Made by a program: the position numbers and the translations under genes. A stretch of 64,000 nucleotides of DNA, from the NCBI RefSeq assembly GCF_009832865.1, contig NZ_CP047130.1, positions 1,550,001 through 1,614,000 of the forward strand. Reading direction: 5' to 3'. The notes below the pieces were generated by a model. It was not told the DNA's origin. It was given only the letters and a program-made list of their open reading frames with translations, and ran no database searches. Numbering within the stretch: position 1 is the stretch's first letter; each line of letters opens with the position of its first letter. This document shows, piece after piece, positions 29,406 through 37,598 of this stretch. Source of the stretch: Colwellia sp. 20A7 (GTDB lineage Bacteria; Pseudomonadota; Gammaproteobacteria; Enterobacterales; Alteromonadaceae).

Positions 29406-30989
29406 CTATGCTTTTGTTAGTGTATTTCTTTTCAGAAATAAATACCCTGTAGGTATTAATGCTGCAATAAAAATTAACGCCGTCATGTAAAATGCATCTT
29501 GAAATGCTAGGGTTAATGCTTGTCTGTATAATTCTTTACCTAACACCCAAAATGCTACATATTCTTGCTGTCCAGGATTTATTCCTGCTTGTTGTAAGCT
29601 CGGTAACAATTGAGTAACCATCTCAATTGTTTGAGGGTTTCCCATATGTTGAGTGCTATTAATATTATCCATATGAAACTCGGTTTGTCGCTCTAAATAA
29701 ATCGAGGTTAAATTTACACCTAGGGCACCGCCAAATTGACGAAAAAAGTTTGATACACCTGAAGCTTGAGGTGTTAGGTGTGTGGGTACAGAACGAAACG
29801 TTGCATTACTTAACGACGGCATAATCAGCCCTATCCCAATACGGCCAATAGTTACCCAATAAATGAATAACCATAGGTCAGTTTGTCTGTCGGAGACGAG
29901 CATCAGCATAGATGAAATAATAAAAATAATAATTCCTAGTCCTATCAATAACCAGTGAGGAAATTTATCGCTAAGTACTCCGCCTATTGGAAACATCAAT
30001 GCGAGTACAAAACCTCCTGGTAATAATGAGAAGCCAGATGATGTGGCATTTAAGCCTTGAATTGTTTGAAGAAATAAGGGCACTGAATAGAAGGTTGAAT
30101 AAAGTCCCGCTCCAAATATTATGGTAATTATGGAATTTGCTGTAAACGCCGGATATTTAAACAAGGTTAAATTAAATAATGGTGATGTAATACATGTTTG
30201 TCGATAGAGGAATAGGGCGGTTGTAATGATCATCGATGCGAAACACAATAAAGTAAAGTCAGACGTCCATCCTTTTGATTGTCCTTTTGATAAACCAATA
30301 AGTAATAGCGATATGGCGCCAGATAGCAAAAAAAGACCAATCCAATCAAGTGAACTTTTCTCATTATTTTCTTTTTCAGGTAAGAAATAAAAAGCCATTA
30401 CAAATGCTATAAATGCCATTGGAAAAGGCATTATAAAAACATATCGCCAATGAACGTTATCAATGAGTATCCCACCTAAATATGGGCCTAAGGCTGGTGC
30501 CATTATCACCATAACGCCAAATATTCCCATTGAAAAACCTTGTTTTTCGGGAGGAAATAATTGAATCATCAACAGCATCGATAAGGGTACAAAAACACCA
30601 GATGAGGCACCTTGAATAACTCGAGATAAGATAAGCATTTCAATATTGGGACTCACTGCACCTAACAATGAACTCAGGATAAAAACAATCAACGCGCTAA
30701 TAAAAGTTAAACGCATCCCAAAAGAATTGATCAACCATGCAGTACAAAGCATTGTTACTGTTGACGCTGCAAGGTAGCCTGTTGATAACCACTGTGCTAC
30801 ATCTTGACCCACGCCAAATGAACCCATAACACTGGGAATAGCTACATTGACATTAGTGCTACTGAGAATCGTTGAAATTGTGCCTAAGGCAATGGTTAAT
30901 ACGGCAAGTATGCGAAAATAATTTCCAAAGCGCTTTTGTAATATCGCTAAGGTGTCTCGTTGGGCTAGTGATTGGATAAGTGTCGTCAT
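29406..30989 (-). CDS. DHA2-family (EmrB-like) multidrug efflux transporter
   Basis: A 527-residue major-facilitator protein with about 14 hydrophobic helices. Near residue 60-70 is QWLSTGYLAASTVTMLCTAWL, the EmrB/QacA start of helix 2, and GSVSPN-like and SGVFVPLSMLLMIQLFP segments follow. It pumps toxic compounds and needs an EmrA adaptor and an outer-membrane channel in Gram-negatives. Its EmrA-like partner immediately upstream (5 bp) has lost its first half, so the pump is probably impaired unless another adaptor serves it. Confidence 0.9.
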   Translation of the reverse strand: MTTLIQSLAQRDTLAILQKRFGNYFRILAVLTIALGTISTILSSTNVNVAIPSVMGSFGVGQDVAQWLSTGYLAASTVTMLCTAWLINSFGMRLTFISALIVFILSSLLGAVSPNIEMLILSRVIQGASSGVFVPLSMLLMIQLFPPEKQGFSMGIFGVMVIMAPALGPYLGGILIDNVHWRYVFIMPFPMAFIAFVMAFYFLPEKENNEKSSLDWIGLFLLSGAISLLLIGLSKGQSKGWTSDFTLLCFASMIITTALFLYRQTCITSPLFNLTLFKYPAFTANSIITIIFGAGLYSTFYSVPLFLQTIQGLNATSSGFSLLPGGFVLALMFPIGGVLSDKFPHWLLIGLGIIIFIISSMLMLVSDRQTDLWLFIYWVTIGRIGIGLIMPSLSNATFRSVPTHLTPQASGVSNFFRQFGGALGVNLTSIYLERQTEFHMDNINSTQHMGNPQTIEMVTQLLPSLQQAGINPGQQEYVAFWVLGKELYRQALTLAFQDAFYMTALIFIAALIPTGYLFLKRNTLTKA

Positions 30990-30994
30990 GTTAA

Positions 30995-31624
30995 TTAAGA
31001 ACGAGTATCAATTTTTACTACTACCATCATTCCAGGTTTCAATAAATTGTCTTGTTGTTTAATTGCTAACCTTACCGTAACTCGTTGCGTTACCTTAGTG
31101 AAATTACCACTAGGATTTGGGTTAGGTAACAATGCAAATTGACTCGTTGTTGCATTATCTATGCGCTCAACTGTTGCCTCAAATTCGAGGTCAGGATAGG
31201 CATCTATTTCTACTGTGGCATAGTCACCTATGTGCAGTTTAGTAATATCTGTTTCTTTAACGTTAGCACTTATCCAAATATCTTGAGGATCGTGGAGCAT
31301 CATTAGTCGATATCCTGGAATAGCATACTCTCCAATATGAGCAAACTTTTTATCAATAACGGCATTAGGAATAGGGCTTTTAATTTGACTATCTGATAAT
31401 AATAATAGCTGTCTTTCTCGGCTTACTCTTAATAAGTTCAGTTCCTGTTGGAGAATAGCGAAATTGGTATCGTGAACTTTCAGTTCCTGCAAATTAGCCT
31501 TGGCAGACAATAACCTTGACTCTTGTCCCTCTATATTTGCTTTTGCTTGCGTAAACGTATGCGTTGCTTTAGTGAGATTGAGGTTCGAATCATCCAAGTG
31601 TTGCGCCGACGTTAGCTTTTTATC
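30995..31624 (-). pseudogene. EmrA/HlyD-type membrane fusion protein, 5' truncated
   Basis: The remaining reading frame covers the second half of an EmrA adaptor: coiled-coil KATHTFTQAKANIEGQESRL, then the lipoyl/beta-barrel part LHIGDYATVEIDAYPD near the end and LKPGMMVVVKIDTRS at the C terminus. The frame is open beyond the first start-like codon (TTG 31597) up to 31624, where an IS66-type end begins. The N-terminal membrane anchor and first half (roughly 180 residues) are missing. It directly precedes the EmrB-like gene. Confidence 0.85.
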
Positions 31625-31649
31625 GTGAGCTAGGCTGCCGTAAGCTCAC
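31625..31649. mobile_element. 25-bp scar of an IS66-type element
   Basis: The segment starts GTGAGC like the left end of the intact IS66 at 43726 and continues TAGGCTGCCGTAAGCTCAC like its right end at 46279-46297. It looks like recombination between the GAGCT of the left terminal repeat and the GAGCT beside the right one, deleting the element body. No 8-bp duplication is visible at its flanks, so larger loss of DNA occurred, including the front of the EmrA gene. Confidence 0.7.
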
Positions 31650-31661
31650 AAGCTTATTAGC

Positions 31662-32540
31662 CTAATTGTTTTTCATTTTTTTATTGCTTAATATTTTTAT
31701 TGTGCTGAGAACAGTAACAAAAAACATTGTGAATATAGAAACCAATGCTAAAGATCCAAGAATATCCTTAGTCCACCATTGATGCCCATCTAGAGTTGTA
31801 ATTGAACTGCTTACATTAAAAATATAAGTTGCTATGAATTCTACAATGATAGCTCCATACATTAACGTAGGTTGTAACCAATGATTCTTTTCGTATATTA
31901 GTGTGGCTTCTTCAGGGTATTTTTCACTTTGCGATCGTTGATACAGAGCAAAAAGCTGAAATATTGTGAAGACACATAGGAACCATCCTAGAAAATTACT
32001 AAAAGGAACTCCAAAAAATACACCGCCATTTTCCCATGTCCATGCTTTTAACATAGTGGCTCTATGCGGATCCATTGAAAGATCCCACATCACCATAAGG
32101 AATGATGCTATCAGTGGAACAGTAAATACTGAAGAGTCTTTAAGTTTAGCATCAAACTTATCTAGTAACACATGTGCTACTGTCCATGTTAGGTAACCCA
32201 CTGCAAAATATGAAGGCATTATCTGAATTGGAACAAGCCATATCTTTTGTCCAAGAAATGCAGAATAGTCATAACTCCCAAATGGGAAGCCCGTCAGAAT
32301 ACTAATCGTTTCATAAGCCCAACTTACAACAAAAGTAATGAGAAAAAATATTAGAAACTTTTTAAGACCATATTTATGTATTCCGTGAACACATGCAAAT
32401 ACGAACAATACAATTGTTGTATAGAAAGGTGTTAATGGGCCAAGTAAACCATCACCAGTACTGCCGAGAATGAAGTTTAGTACAGCAAGTAAGGCTATAC
32501 ACATCCACATTATTTGTTGTTGAAATTTTGTGTTTATCAT
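31662..32540 (-). CDS. CruF-like (DUF422) integral membrane protein
   Basis: About 292 residues with roughly eight hydrophobic helices. Features of the carotenoid-biosynthesis DUF422/CruF family are FPFGSYDYSAFLGQKIWLVPIQIMP near 90-115, MWDLSMDPHRA near 155 and GVFFGVPFSNFLGWF near 180. CruF hydrates the end double bonds of C50 carotenoids. ATG 32540 is chosen because GAGGA lies eight bases ahead of it; ATG 32555 lacks such a site. It is the last gene of a TetR / CrtC-like / AMID-like / CruF-like string on the - strand. No other carotenoid gene is present. Confidence 0.72.
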   Translation of the reverse strand: MINTKFQQQIMWMCIALLAVLNFILGSTGDGLLGPLTPFYTTIVLFVFACVHGIHKYGLKKFLIFFLITFVVSWAYETISILTGFPFGSYDYSAFLGQKIWLVPIQIMPSYFAVGYLTWTVAHVLLDKFDAKLKDSSVFTVPLIASFLMVMWDLSMDPHRATMLKAWTWENGGVFFGVPFSNFLGWFLCVFTIFQLFALYQRSQSEKYPEEATLIYEKNHWLQPTLMYGAIIVEFIATYIFNVSSSITTLDGHQWWTKDILGSLALVSIFTMFFVTVLSTIKILSNKKMKNN

Positions 32541-32596
32541 TATTGAATTCCTCATCTATAAATTTTTAATATAAGACTAGTATTTTTAATTTAATT

Positions 32597-33679
32597 TTAA
32601 TCTTTCAAACCAAAAAGTTTACGATATTTGCTTATAAACAGATCTTTTCCTTTAAGTTTACCAGTGACCCAATTGCCAAAGGTGCCAATAACCAAATAGG
32701 AGTTTCCTTGATTAGGACCTAGTGGTAACAATAGCGGCGCTTTTTTCCAAGGTGTGTATGGCTTGAGTTGCTCTACGTTTTTCCCTTCGGCTAACCCTTT
32801 GAACATATTAGTAAGCCAAGGAATTTGGCGACCGATAGCGACTATGGTCATCGCGTCTCCGCTACTTGCTATATCACCAGCGGCAAAGACGTTGGCATAA
32901 GAAGAGGGACGTAAGTATTTATCGACCGTCACTCGACCGTTGTTTTCTTTGCTCACGTTAGGCAATTCGTCAACTAGTTCAGACACGGCTCTAGAACCAA
33001 TTGCTGGGATGATCAGATCGGCTGTTATTGTCGACCCATCCGATAAACTAAGAGAGCCAGAGTAAGGTTCTGTTAAGCTCTTAAGGTCGTCAACTCTAAC
33101 GCCGAACTTAATGTTAACGCCTGCCTGTTTGAGTTTTGATGTAATGGCAGCACCAAACTTGGTTGGCATTTGCGCAAACAAACTTGAGTCGCTGGATATC
33201 AAAGTGATGCTTTTACTTGGCATGGCAGAATTGATTTCACCGGCCATTTCAGTTCCTACAGCACCTGCGCCAACGATAGCAACCGATTTAGCGGTTTGCA
33301 GTTTTGCGTGTATTTCAGTGATAACAGCACGGAAATCATCAATGCTGTCACCTGCAGGCTTAAAGGCCACACCATTAGTAGAGCCGGTGGCAATAACAAT
33401 AAAGTCAGCGTCTATTTGTGTGCCATCTTCAAGAGTGACACTGTTTTCGTTCACCTTGATTACTTTGGCTTTAACAAACTTTCCTTTTGCAAGTAGCGAG
33501 TCATAAGGTAATAAGACGCGATCTAACAAAGATGGTTTAACAATCGCTCGTATCATTGCAGGTGCATGAACAAATGCATCACGTTGATCTATTAATGTGA
33601 CATCTAGATCATTCTCTAACGATTTAGCTAGTTGAGCGCCCAAAGAGCCGCCACCAACGATTAACAATTTGTTAGTCAT
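32597..33679 (-). CDS. AMID/FSP1-like FAD-dependent oxidoreductase (paralogue 2)
   Basis: A 360-residue protein with LLIVGGGSLGAQLAK at residue 4, VAIVGAGAVGTEMAGEI near 135 and VFAAGDIASSGDAMT near 265. It shares the domain plan and the C-terminal KGKDLFISKYRKLF with the protein at 7686, so the two are paralogues. It is 14 bp after the CrtC-like gene and 57 bp before the CruF-like gene. Such proteins reduce quinones or unknown lipids with NAD(P)H; here an isoprenoid quinone or other lipid is a reasonable guess. Confidence 0.85.
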   Translation of the reverse strand: MTNKLLIVGGGSLGAQLAKSLENDLDVTLIDQRDAFVHAPAMIRAIVKPSLLDRVLLPYDSLLAKGKFVKAKVIKVNENSVTLEDGTQIDADFIVIATGSTNGVAFKPAGDSIDDFRAVITEIHAKLQTAKSVAIVGAGAVGTEMAGEINSAMPSKSITLISSDSSLFAQMPTKFGAAITSKLKQAGVNIKFGVRVDDLKSLTEPYSGSLSLSDGSTITADLIIPAIGSRAVSELVDELPNVSKENNGRVTVDKYLRPSSYANVFAAGDIASSGDAMTIVAIGRQIPWLTNMFKGLAEGKNVEQLKPYTPWKKAPLLLPLGPNQGNSYLVIGTFGNWVTGKLKGKDLFISKYRKLFGLKD

Positions 33680-33692
33680 GCTTTAAATCCTA

Positions 33693-34673
33693 TTATTTTT
33701 TTGGATAAACAATTTCATGTAAACCAACCGAATGGTAGGTTTTGCTGACACCATTTCGGGTAACAATTAACTCTTCCTTGGCGGTATATCGATAAGCATC
33801 TTCACCTGGCAGCAGTTGACCTTTTTCAATCATAACTAACTCTTCAAGAACGATATTTGCGATATAACTTAGATCACCTTTTGAGCCTTTTAGTGTCAAA
33901 CTTTTTGCGAAGGTGTAGCCCATTGATTCTTCTGTCATAGTGTCGTTAATGACTGCTGTAGCTTTAACATTTTCTGGATCGGTCAAATATTCAGTTGGAG
34001 ATATTATTAAGTTTTCAGGGTCAGTTACCAATGCACCGGTTGGAATTATGTTGTCTTCAAAGTCCATAATGACGGAGTAATCGATAGAAATGTCCGGAGA
34101 ATGTACTTTGCCCCAATACCAATTTTTCATTATTCCAGCGACACTTTTTTCGCCCCAGTTATGGTCATGATAGCCAGTGCCTTTTACTTGGATTGTTTCG
34201 CCATCTTTATAAAGCTCACCTTCTATATCAGCAGAAGGAACCGCCACGGTCCATGGCATAGGACTCGGCGTTCCTTCAGAGGTATACGGATGATTTTGTT
34301 TATATAATTTTAGCTTGGCGCCAACCCCTTCTATTAGGGTATAAAGTTCGTAATAATCGCCGCAATCTTTACAGTATTGCTCACCTAATTTCACATCACA
34401 CTTTTCATAGCTCGTTGATACATCTGCTTCTATGTACTTTGTAATTTTAGATATTTCAGCTTGACCTTTTGTGTAGATGTTGAGTCGGACAGAAGGTTGC
34501 CTAGGCTTTAGTCTTGTATCATTTAATGAGTACATAACAACAAGGTAGTCACCATTATCAAGGTGAGCATCGAAGTACCACCACTCAAAATGTTCTTCTC
34601 TATTAGTAACGGGGAAATCAATATGTGTTGCGTCTGCCTTAACGTAATTTGTGGTGTCATTAGTCATATTCAT
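33693..34673 (-). CDS. CrtC/AttH-like (hydroxyneurosporene synthase-like) protein
   Basis: A 326-residue soluble protein without signal peptide. EEHFEWWYFDAHLDNGDYLV near residues 22-41 is the EWWYFDAxL signature of the CrtC/AttH beta-barrel family, and GYHDHNWG near 168 is its second conserved block. CrtC adds water across carotenoid double bonds; AttH-like relatives have unclear roles. It begins a string with the AMID-like and CruF-like genes, downstream of a TetR gene. An alternative ATG at 34667 is possible. A second possible member of this broad group is at 23333. Confidence 0.78.
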   Translation of the reverse strand: MNMTNDTTNYVKADATHIDFPVTNREEHFEWWYFDAHLDNGDYLVVMYSLNDTRLKPRQPSVRLNIYTKGQAEISKITKYIEADVSTSYEKCDVKLGEQYCKDCGDYYELYTLIEGVGAKLKLYKQNHPYTSEGTPSPMPWTVAVPSADIEGELYKDGETIQVKGTGYHDHNWGEKSVAGIMKNWYWGKVHSPDISIDYSVIMDFEDNIIPTGALVTDPENLIISPTEYLTDPENVKATAVINDTMTEESMGYTFAKSLTLKGSKGDLSYIANIVLEELVMIEKGQLLPGEDAYRYTAKEELIVTRNGVSKTYHSVGLHEIVYPKK

Positions 34674-34748
34674 ATCTCTTTTAAGTTAATGATCTTGATC
34701 AAATAAGTTATATAGCGCTTCATTGTGAATGAAGGTGCTGCTGTTTCT

Positions 34749-35408
34749 CTAATTAGTTTCAAGGCTATTAGTTTTACTAAATAGCCTTGAAAGGTAGTCA
34801 ATATGTTGTTCTAAAATCGCATCGGAAAATGGGTCTTTACCCGACAGCCTGCTAAATTCAGGCGCAAAGGTAAAGATAGACGTTGCCGCGCCAATGAAAA
34901 GATAACGTATGTGTAGGCTGTCACCTTTAGGCATTAGCCCTAACTCTTGAGCTTGCTGCAAAATGCCTAGTTCAGCATCAGAACCTGATTTTAAAAAACG
35001 ATCGGTTAGCCAGTTTAATCGTTCAGGATCACCTTGATTTGCTTGCATCATAAAGCGATGGAAGTCAGGAAGTTTTGCACAAAATTCTATGAAGTTTTTT
35101 ATAAGTGTACGGATCATGGCATGCACCTCTACACCATTTAGAGCCTCACGCCGCTCAAAAAATTGCTTAGTGTAAGTTTCAAATACCCACTCAGCGGTAG
35201 CTTTCCATAGTGCATCTTTACTACCGAAGTGATGAGAAATAAGCGTGTGATTTACACCTGCTTTACTCGCAATGGCTCGGGTAGAAACGCCGTCAAAGCC
35301 CGAACCGGCAAACTCGGTAAGTGCAGCTTCAAGAATTTTAGACTTAGTCTCTTGTGTACGCACTTGCTCAGAACGTTTGGCTGGCTTTTTTATTACTGAA
35401 TTTTTCAT
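34749..35408 (-). CDS. TetR-family regulator
   Basis: About 219 residues from ATG 35408, preferred because GAGGT lies seven bases before it; an upstream ATG at 35462 lacks a ribosome site. The HTH is TKSKILEAALTEFAGSGFDGVSTRAIASKAGVNHTLISHHFGSKDALW (about residues 19-66). It is related in layout to the TetR at 16973 (NHTLISHHFG against SHTLIHSKFG). The gene is 76 bp upstream of the CrtC-like gene on the same strand and probably controls that string. The motif ACAAGTGGTTA lies at 35441-35451. Confidence 0.88.
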   Translation of the reverse strand: MKNSVIKKPAKRSEQVRTQETKSKILEAALTEFAGSGFDGVSTRAIASKAGVNHTLISHHFGSKDALWKATAEWVFETYTKQFFERREALNGVEVHAMIRTLIKNFIEFCAKLPDFHRFMMQANQGDPERLNWLTDRFLKSGSDAELGILQQAQELGLMPKGDSLHIRYLFIGAATSIFTFAPEFSRLSGKDPFSDAILEQHIDYLSRLFSKTNSLETN

Positions 35409-35440
35409 AGTTACCTCAAATAGATTAGCTACTATATTAA

Positions 35441-35451
35441 ACAAGTGGTTA
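35441..35451 (+). promoter_or_regulatory. ACAAGTGGTTA motif before the TetR gene
   Basis: Located 33 bp upstream of the TetR start. The same 11 bases occur inverted at 16935-16945 before the other TetR gene. A likely half-site of a TetR operator shared by two similar regulators. Confidence 0.5.
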
Positions 35452-35680
35452 GTATAGCGCATCTAAATAAAACAATTGGTTGATTTAGAGCAAATTTCAT
35501 AAAATTAATTAAATGAAATTAAAGAAAAATTAATTGGGTACTTACTCCTTGAGGGTTATATAAAATATGCGTTAGTATCTTTAGTTTTCTAGTTGCTCTA
35601 ATGTTTTTTGTGGTCTTATTTTCGGTGTATTTATTAGCGCGGCTTGGCTTGGTCTGAGATAAGCGTCTGAGCAACTGCGT

Positions 35681-35854
35681 CTAGCCTTGCTTAATATTCC
35701 AAGGTAGCAAGTACTCTAGGCTCTCAGGCTTTTTAGCCAGTTCATTGAGACGGTTTGCAAATAGCTGTCGACCATCAAGCCATTAGCTTTAGCTGTCTCA
35801 ACAAAACTATAAAATATTGCACTGGCATAGGCGCCACAGGCTGTATTTGAGAAC
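35681..35854 (-). pseudogene. Relic of an IS66 transposase (TnpC C terminus)
   Basis: On the - strand the end reads FSNTACGAYASAIFYSFVE-TAKANGL, then in another frame FANRLNELAKKPESLEYLLPWNIKQG and a stop at 35681. These are the conserved last 60 residues of IS66-family TnpC (IVETAKANGL...LLPWN). The rest of the element is gone. It is only distantly related to the intact IS66 at 43726, whose end reads EDYLPWNYL. Confidence 0.85.
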
Positions 35855-35862
35855 AATTAATT

Positions 35863-35896
35863 ATTCCTGTTATGTTGATATCAACATAACAGGAAT
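35863..35896. repeat. Perfect 34-bp palindrome
   Basis: A perfect 17-bp inverted repeat without loop centred on GATATC (arms ATTCCTGTTATGTTGAT and its complement). It lies nine bases from the end of the IS66 relic. There is no T tract beyond it. It could be a rearrangement junction or a protein-binding site. The rest of 35463-36199 (about 740 bp) holds the relic and nothing else I recognise. Confidence 0.75.
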
Positions 35897-36139
35897 TATG
35901 TGCAGTTTCCCGTTGTGTTAAGTTCGCGTCACGAAGCGCCAATTATGGTACGACTCGTGCTAGTGTTAATGCATATAATCATAGGTTTTCTAAAAATCCC
36001 AGAAGCTCGTAAGCTATAACTACTAGAGGAAAACTTTGATCAGTTTCAACTGGCGGCAGTTTAGAAAGTGCTTGCCTTTTCATCTTAATATCAGCCTCCA
36101 TGTATTGACAACATAGTAGTGGTAAGGATACTTTGCTAG

Positions 36140-36185
36140 GTAACCTGAACTCGGTTAAATATCTCTTAAATCAAGTTCAGGTTAC
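36140..36185 (-). terminator. Hairpin after the APH kinase gene
   Basis: GTAACCTGAACT (36140-36151) pairs with AGTTCAGGTTAC (36174-36185), perfect 12-bp arms with a 22-base loop, 15 bp past the kinase stop codon at 36200. No strong T tract. Confidence 0.55.
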
Positions 36186-36199
36186 GTAGTTATTTAGAA

Positions 36200-37597
36200 C
36201 TACCTTTGCTGTAATGCTGAATAATTAGGCTGATCGATTGCAAGCTGTCCTGCCACACTTTGTCGTAAATGCTCTGCTAAACTGGGCGTATTCAATGGCA
36301 TATCCATCCTTAAGCGGTTAACCAGTTCCCAACGAAATTCGTCCAATTGACCTTCTTGCCCGAGTAAATTTTGTAGGCGAGCGTGCTCTTTAATGGCCAG
36401 TTCATTACCACATTGGAACTCTCGTTGAGCTATACCTAAAGAGTTAGCTGCAACTTTAGCAAGAAAACTACTATGGCTATCTAGCTGTTTTGAAACATCA
36501 TTTTTGAGGAAACCGGCTACGCCAGCTAATAACTCTGCAGGCATGGGGAGTTGAGTACCAGTTGAAATAGGGGTGTCAAAATCAGGTATAGTAAAGTTTC
36601 CAGGAATAAGTAAATTAACACAATCCATTTGTGCCTCAGACGAGCGTCTACCAATGACAGGACGTTCGAGGCTTGGTGTTTCACCTGTGCGCCAAGCATT
36701 TGCCATTTGTAACGTTGCCATAGCCCACCAAAAAGAACCAAACACTTGCCAGTATTTAAGTTCTTCTGTTGATACTTTTACACCGCTAGTTTCATAATAT
36801 CCATCCAACAAATCTTCGATTTCACCAAAGCCACCTACGGGTAATTTGTCTTTGCCAAAGCGCCAAGAATTGACACAAAGCCAACCTAAATCTCGCACAG
36901 GATCACCGATTTGAGCTAACTCCCAATCGAGAACGGCATTGATGCCATCAGCGGTAATCATTAGATTACCATTGCGAAAATCACCGTGTACTAACGTGGT
37001 GCGATATTCTGTAGGGGCATTATCGAGAAGCCACCGATAGGTATAGTCAAGCATCGGCACAGGAACATTGAGGTCGCGGTATAATTCCCAGGTTTCTTTC
37101 ACTAAATTTACGGGACTTACTTGAGGTAAATCGTTAGATAAATTGGTTTTCTTCCAGTCTAATGCGTGGATTCTTCCGAGTATTTGGCCGCATTCTTTAG
37201 CAAGTTTTGGGCGAATACTTGCTAGTTCTTCGGCTCGTACGATGCGATGTCCCAAGGTTTCTCCGGCTATCCAGTCCATGATAAAACCATTACCTAGATC
37301 ATCTTCAGGCTGCAGTACGTAGTGGACTTTTGGCCCAGGAATACCTGCACTTTTTGCCAATTCAAAGAGATGTGCCTCTGTTGCTAAACTGATACTACCG
37401 ACGCTTGATTCTGTTTCCATGGTAGGTTGAGAACGACGAAAAGCATACTGATGTTTACCCGAGTTAACTGCAATGACTATACGATAGGTTTCTTGGCTAG
37501 CACCGGCGGTCAGTTGTTCACAAGAGAGTAAACTTTTAAAATCAGCGAATTCTCTAGCTAATACATTTTCCAGTGCAGCATTGAATTTTTCTGACAT
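36200..37597 (-). CDS. APH-fold phosphotransferase (ACAD10/11 kinase-domain / LvaA-like)
   Basis: A 465-residue aminoglycoside-phosphotransferase-fold kinase, longer than the usual 350 because of a C-terminal extension of about 130 residues. The catalytic loop is LVHGDFRNGNLMI near 200 and the metal-binding motif AVLDWELAQIGDPVRDLGW near 218-237; LTAGASQETYRI near 26 begins the nucleotide site. It starts one base after the dehydrogenase stop codon, with its ribosome site inside that gene end, so the two are translationally coupled. Kinase-plus-dehydrogenase pairs of this kind phosphorylate and then eliminate a hydroxyl from 4-hydroxyacyl-CoA in LvaABC and ACAD11. That activity is inferred. 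Confidence 0.88.
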   Translation of the reverse strand: MSEKFNAALENVLAREFADFKSLLSCEQLTAGASQETYRIVIAVNSGKHQYAFRRSQPTMETESSVGSISLATEAHLFELAKSAGIPGPKVHYVLQPEDDLGNGFIMDWIAGETLGHRIVRAEELASIRPKLAKECGQILGRIHALDWKKTNLSNDLPQVSPVNLVKETWELYRDLNVPVPMLDYTYRWLLDNAPTEYRTTLVHGDFRNGNLMITADGINAVLDWELAQIGDPVRDLGWLCVNSWRFGKDKLPVGGFGEIEDLLDGYYETSGVKVSTEELKYWQVFGSFWWAMATLQMANAWRTGETPSLERPVIGRRSSEAQMDCVNLLIPGNFTIPDFDTPISTGTQLPMPAELLAGVAGFLKNDVSKQLDSHSSFLAKVAANSLGIAQREFQCGNELAIKEHARLQNLLGQEGQLDEFRWELVNRLRMDMPLNTPSLAEHLRQSVAGQLAIDQPNYSALQQR

Positions 37598-37598
37598 T

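Noticed and set aside
31617..31657. 8-bp target duplication around the IS66 scar
   Set aside because: The flanks (TTTTTATC and AAGCTTAT) do not match, so a simple insertion and excision is not supported.
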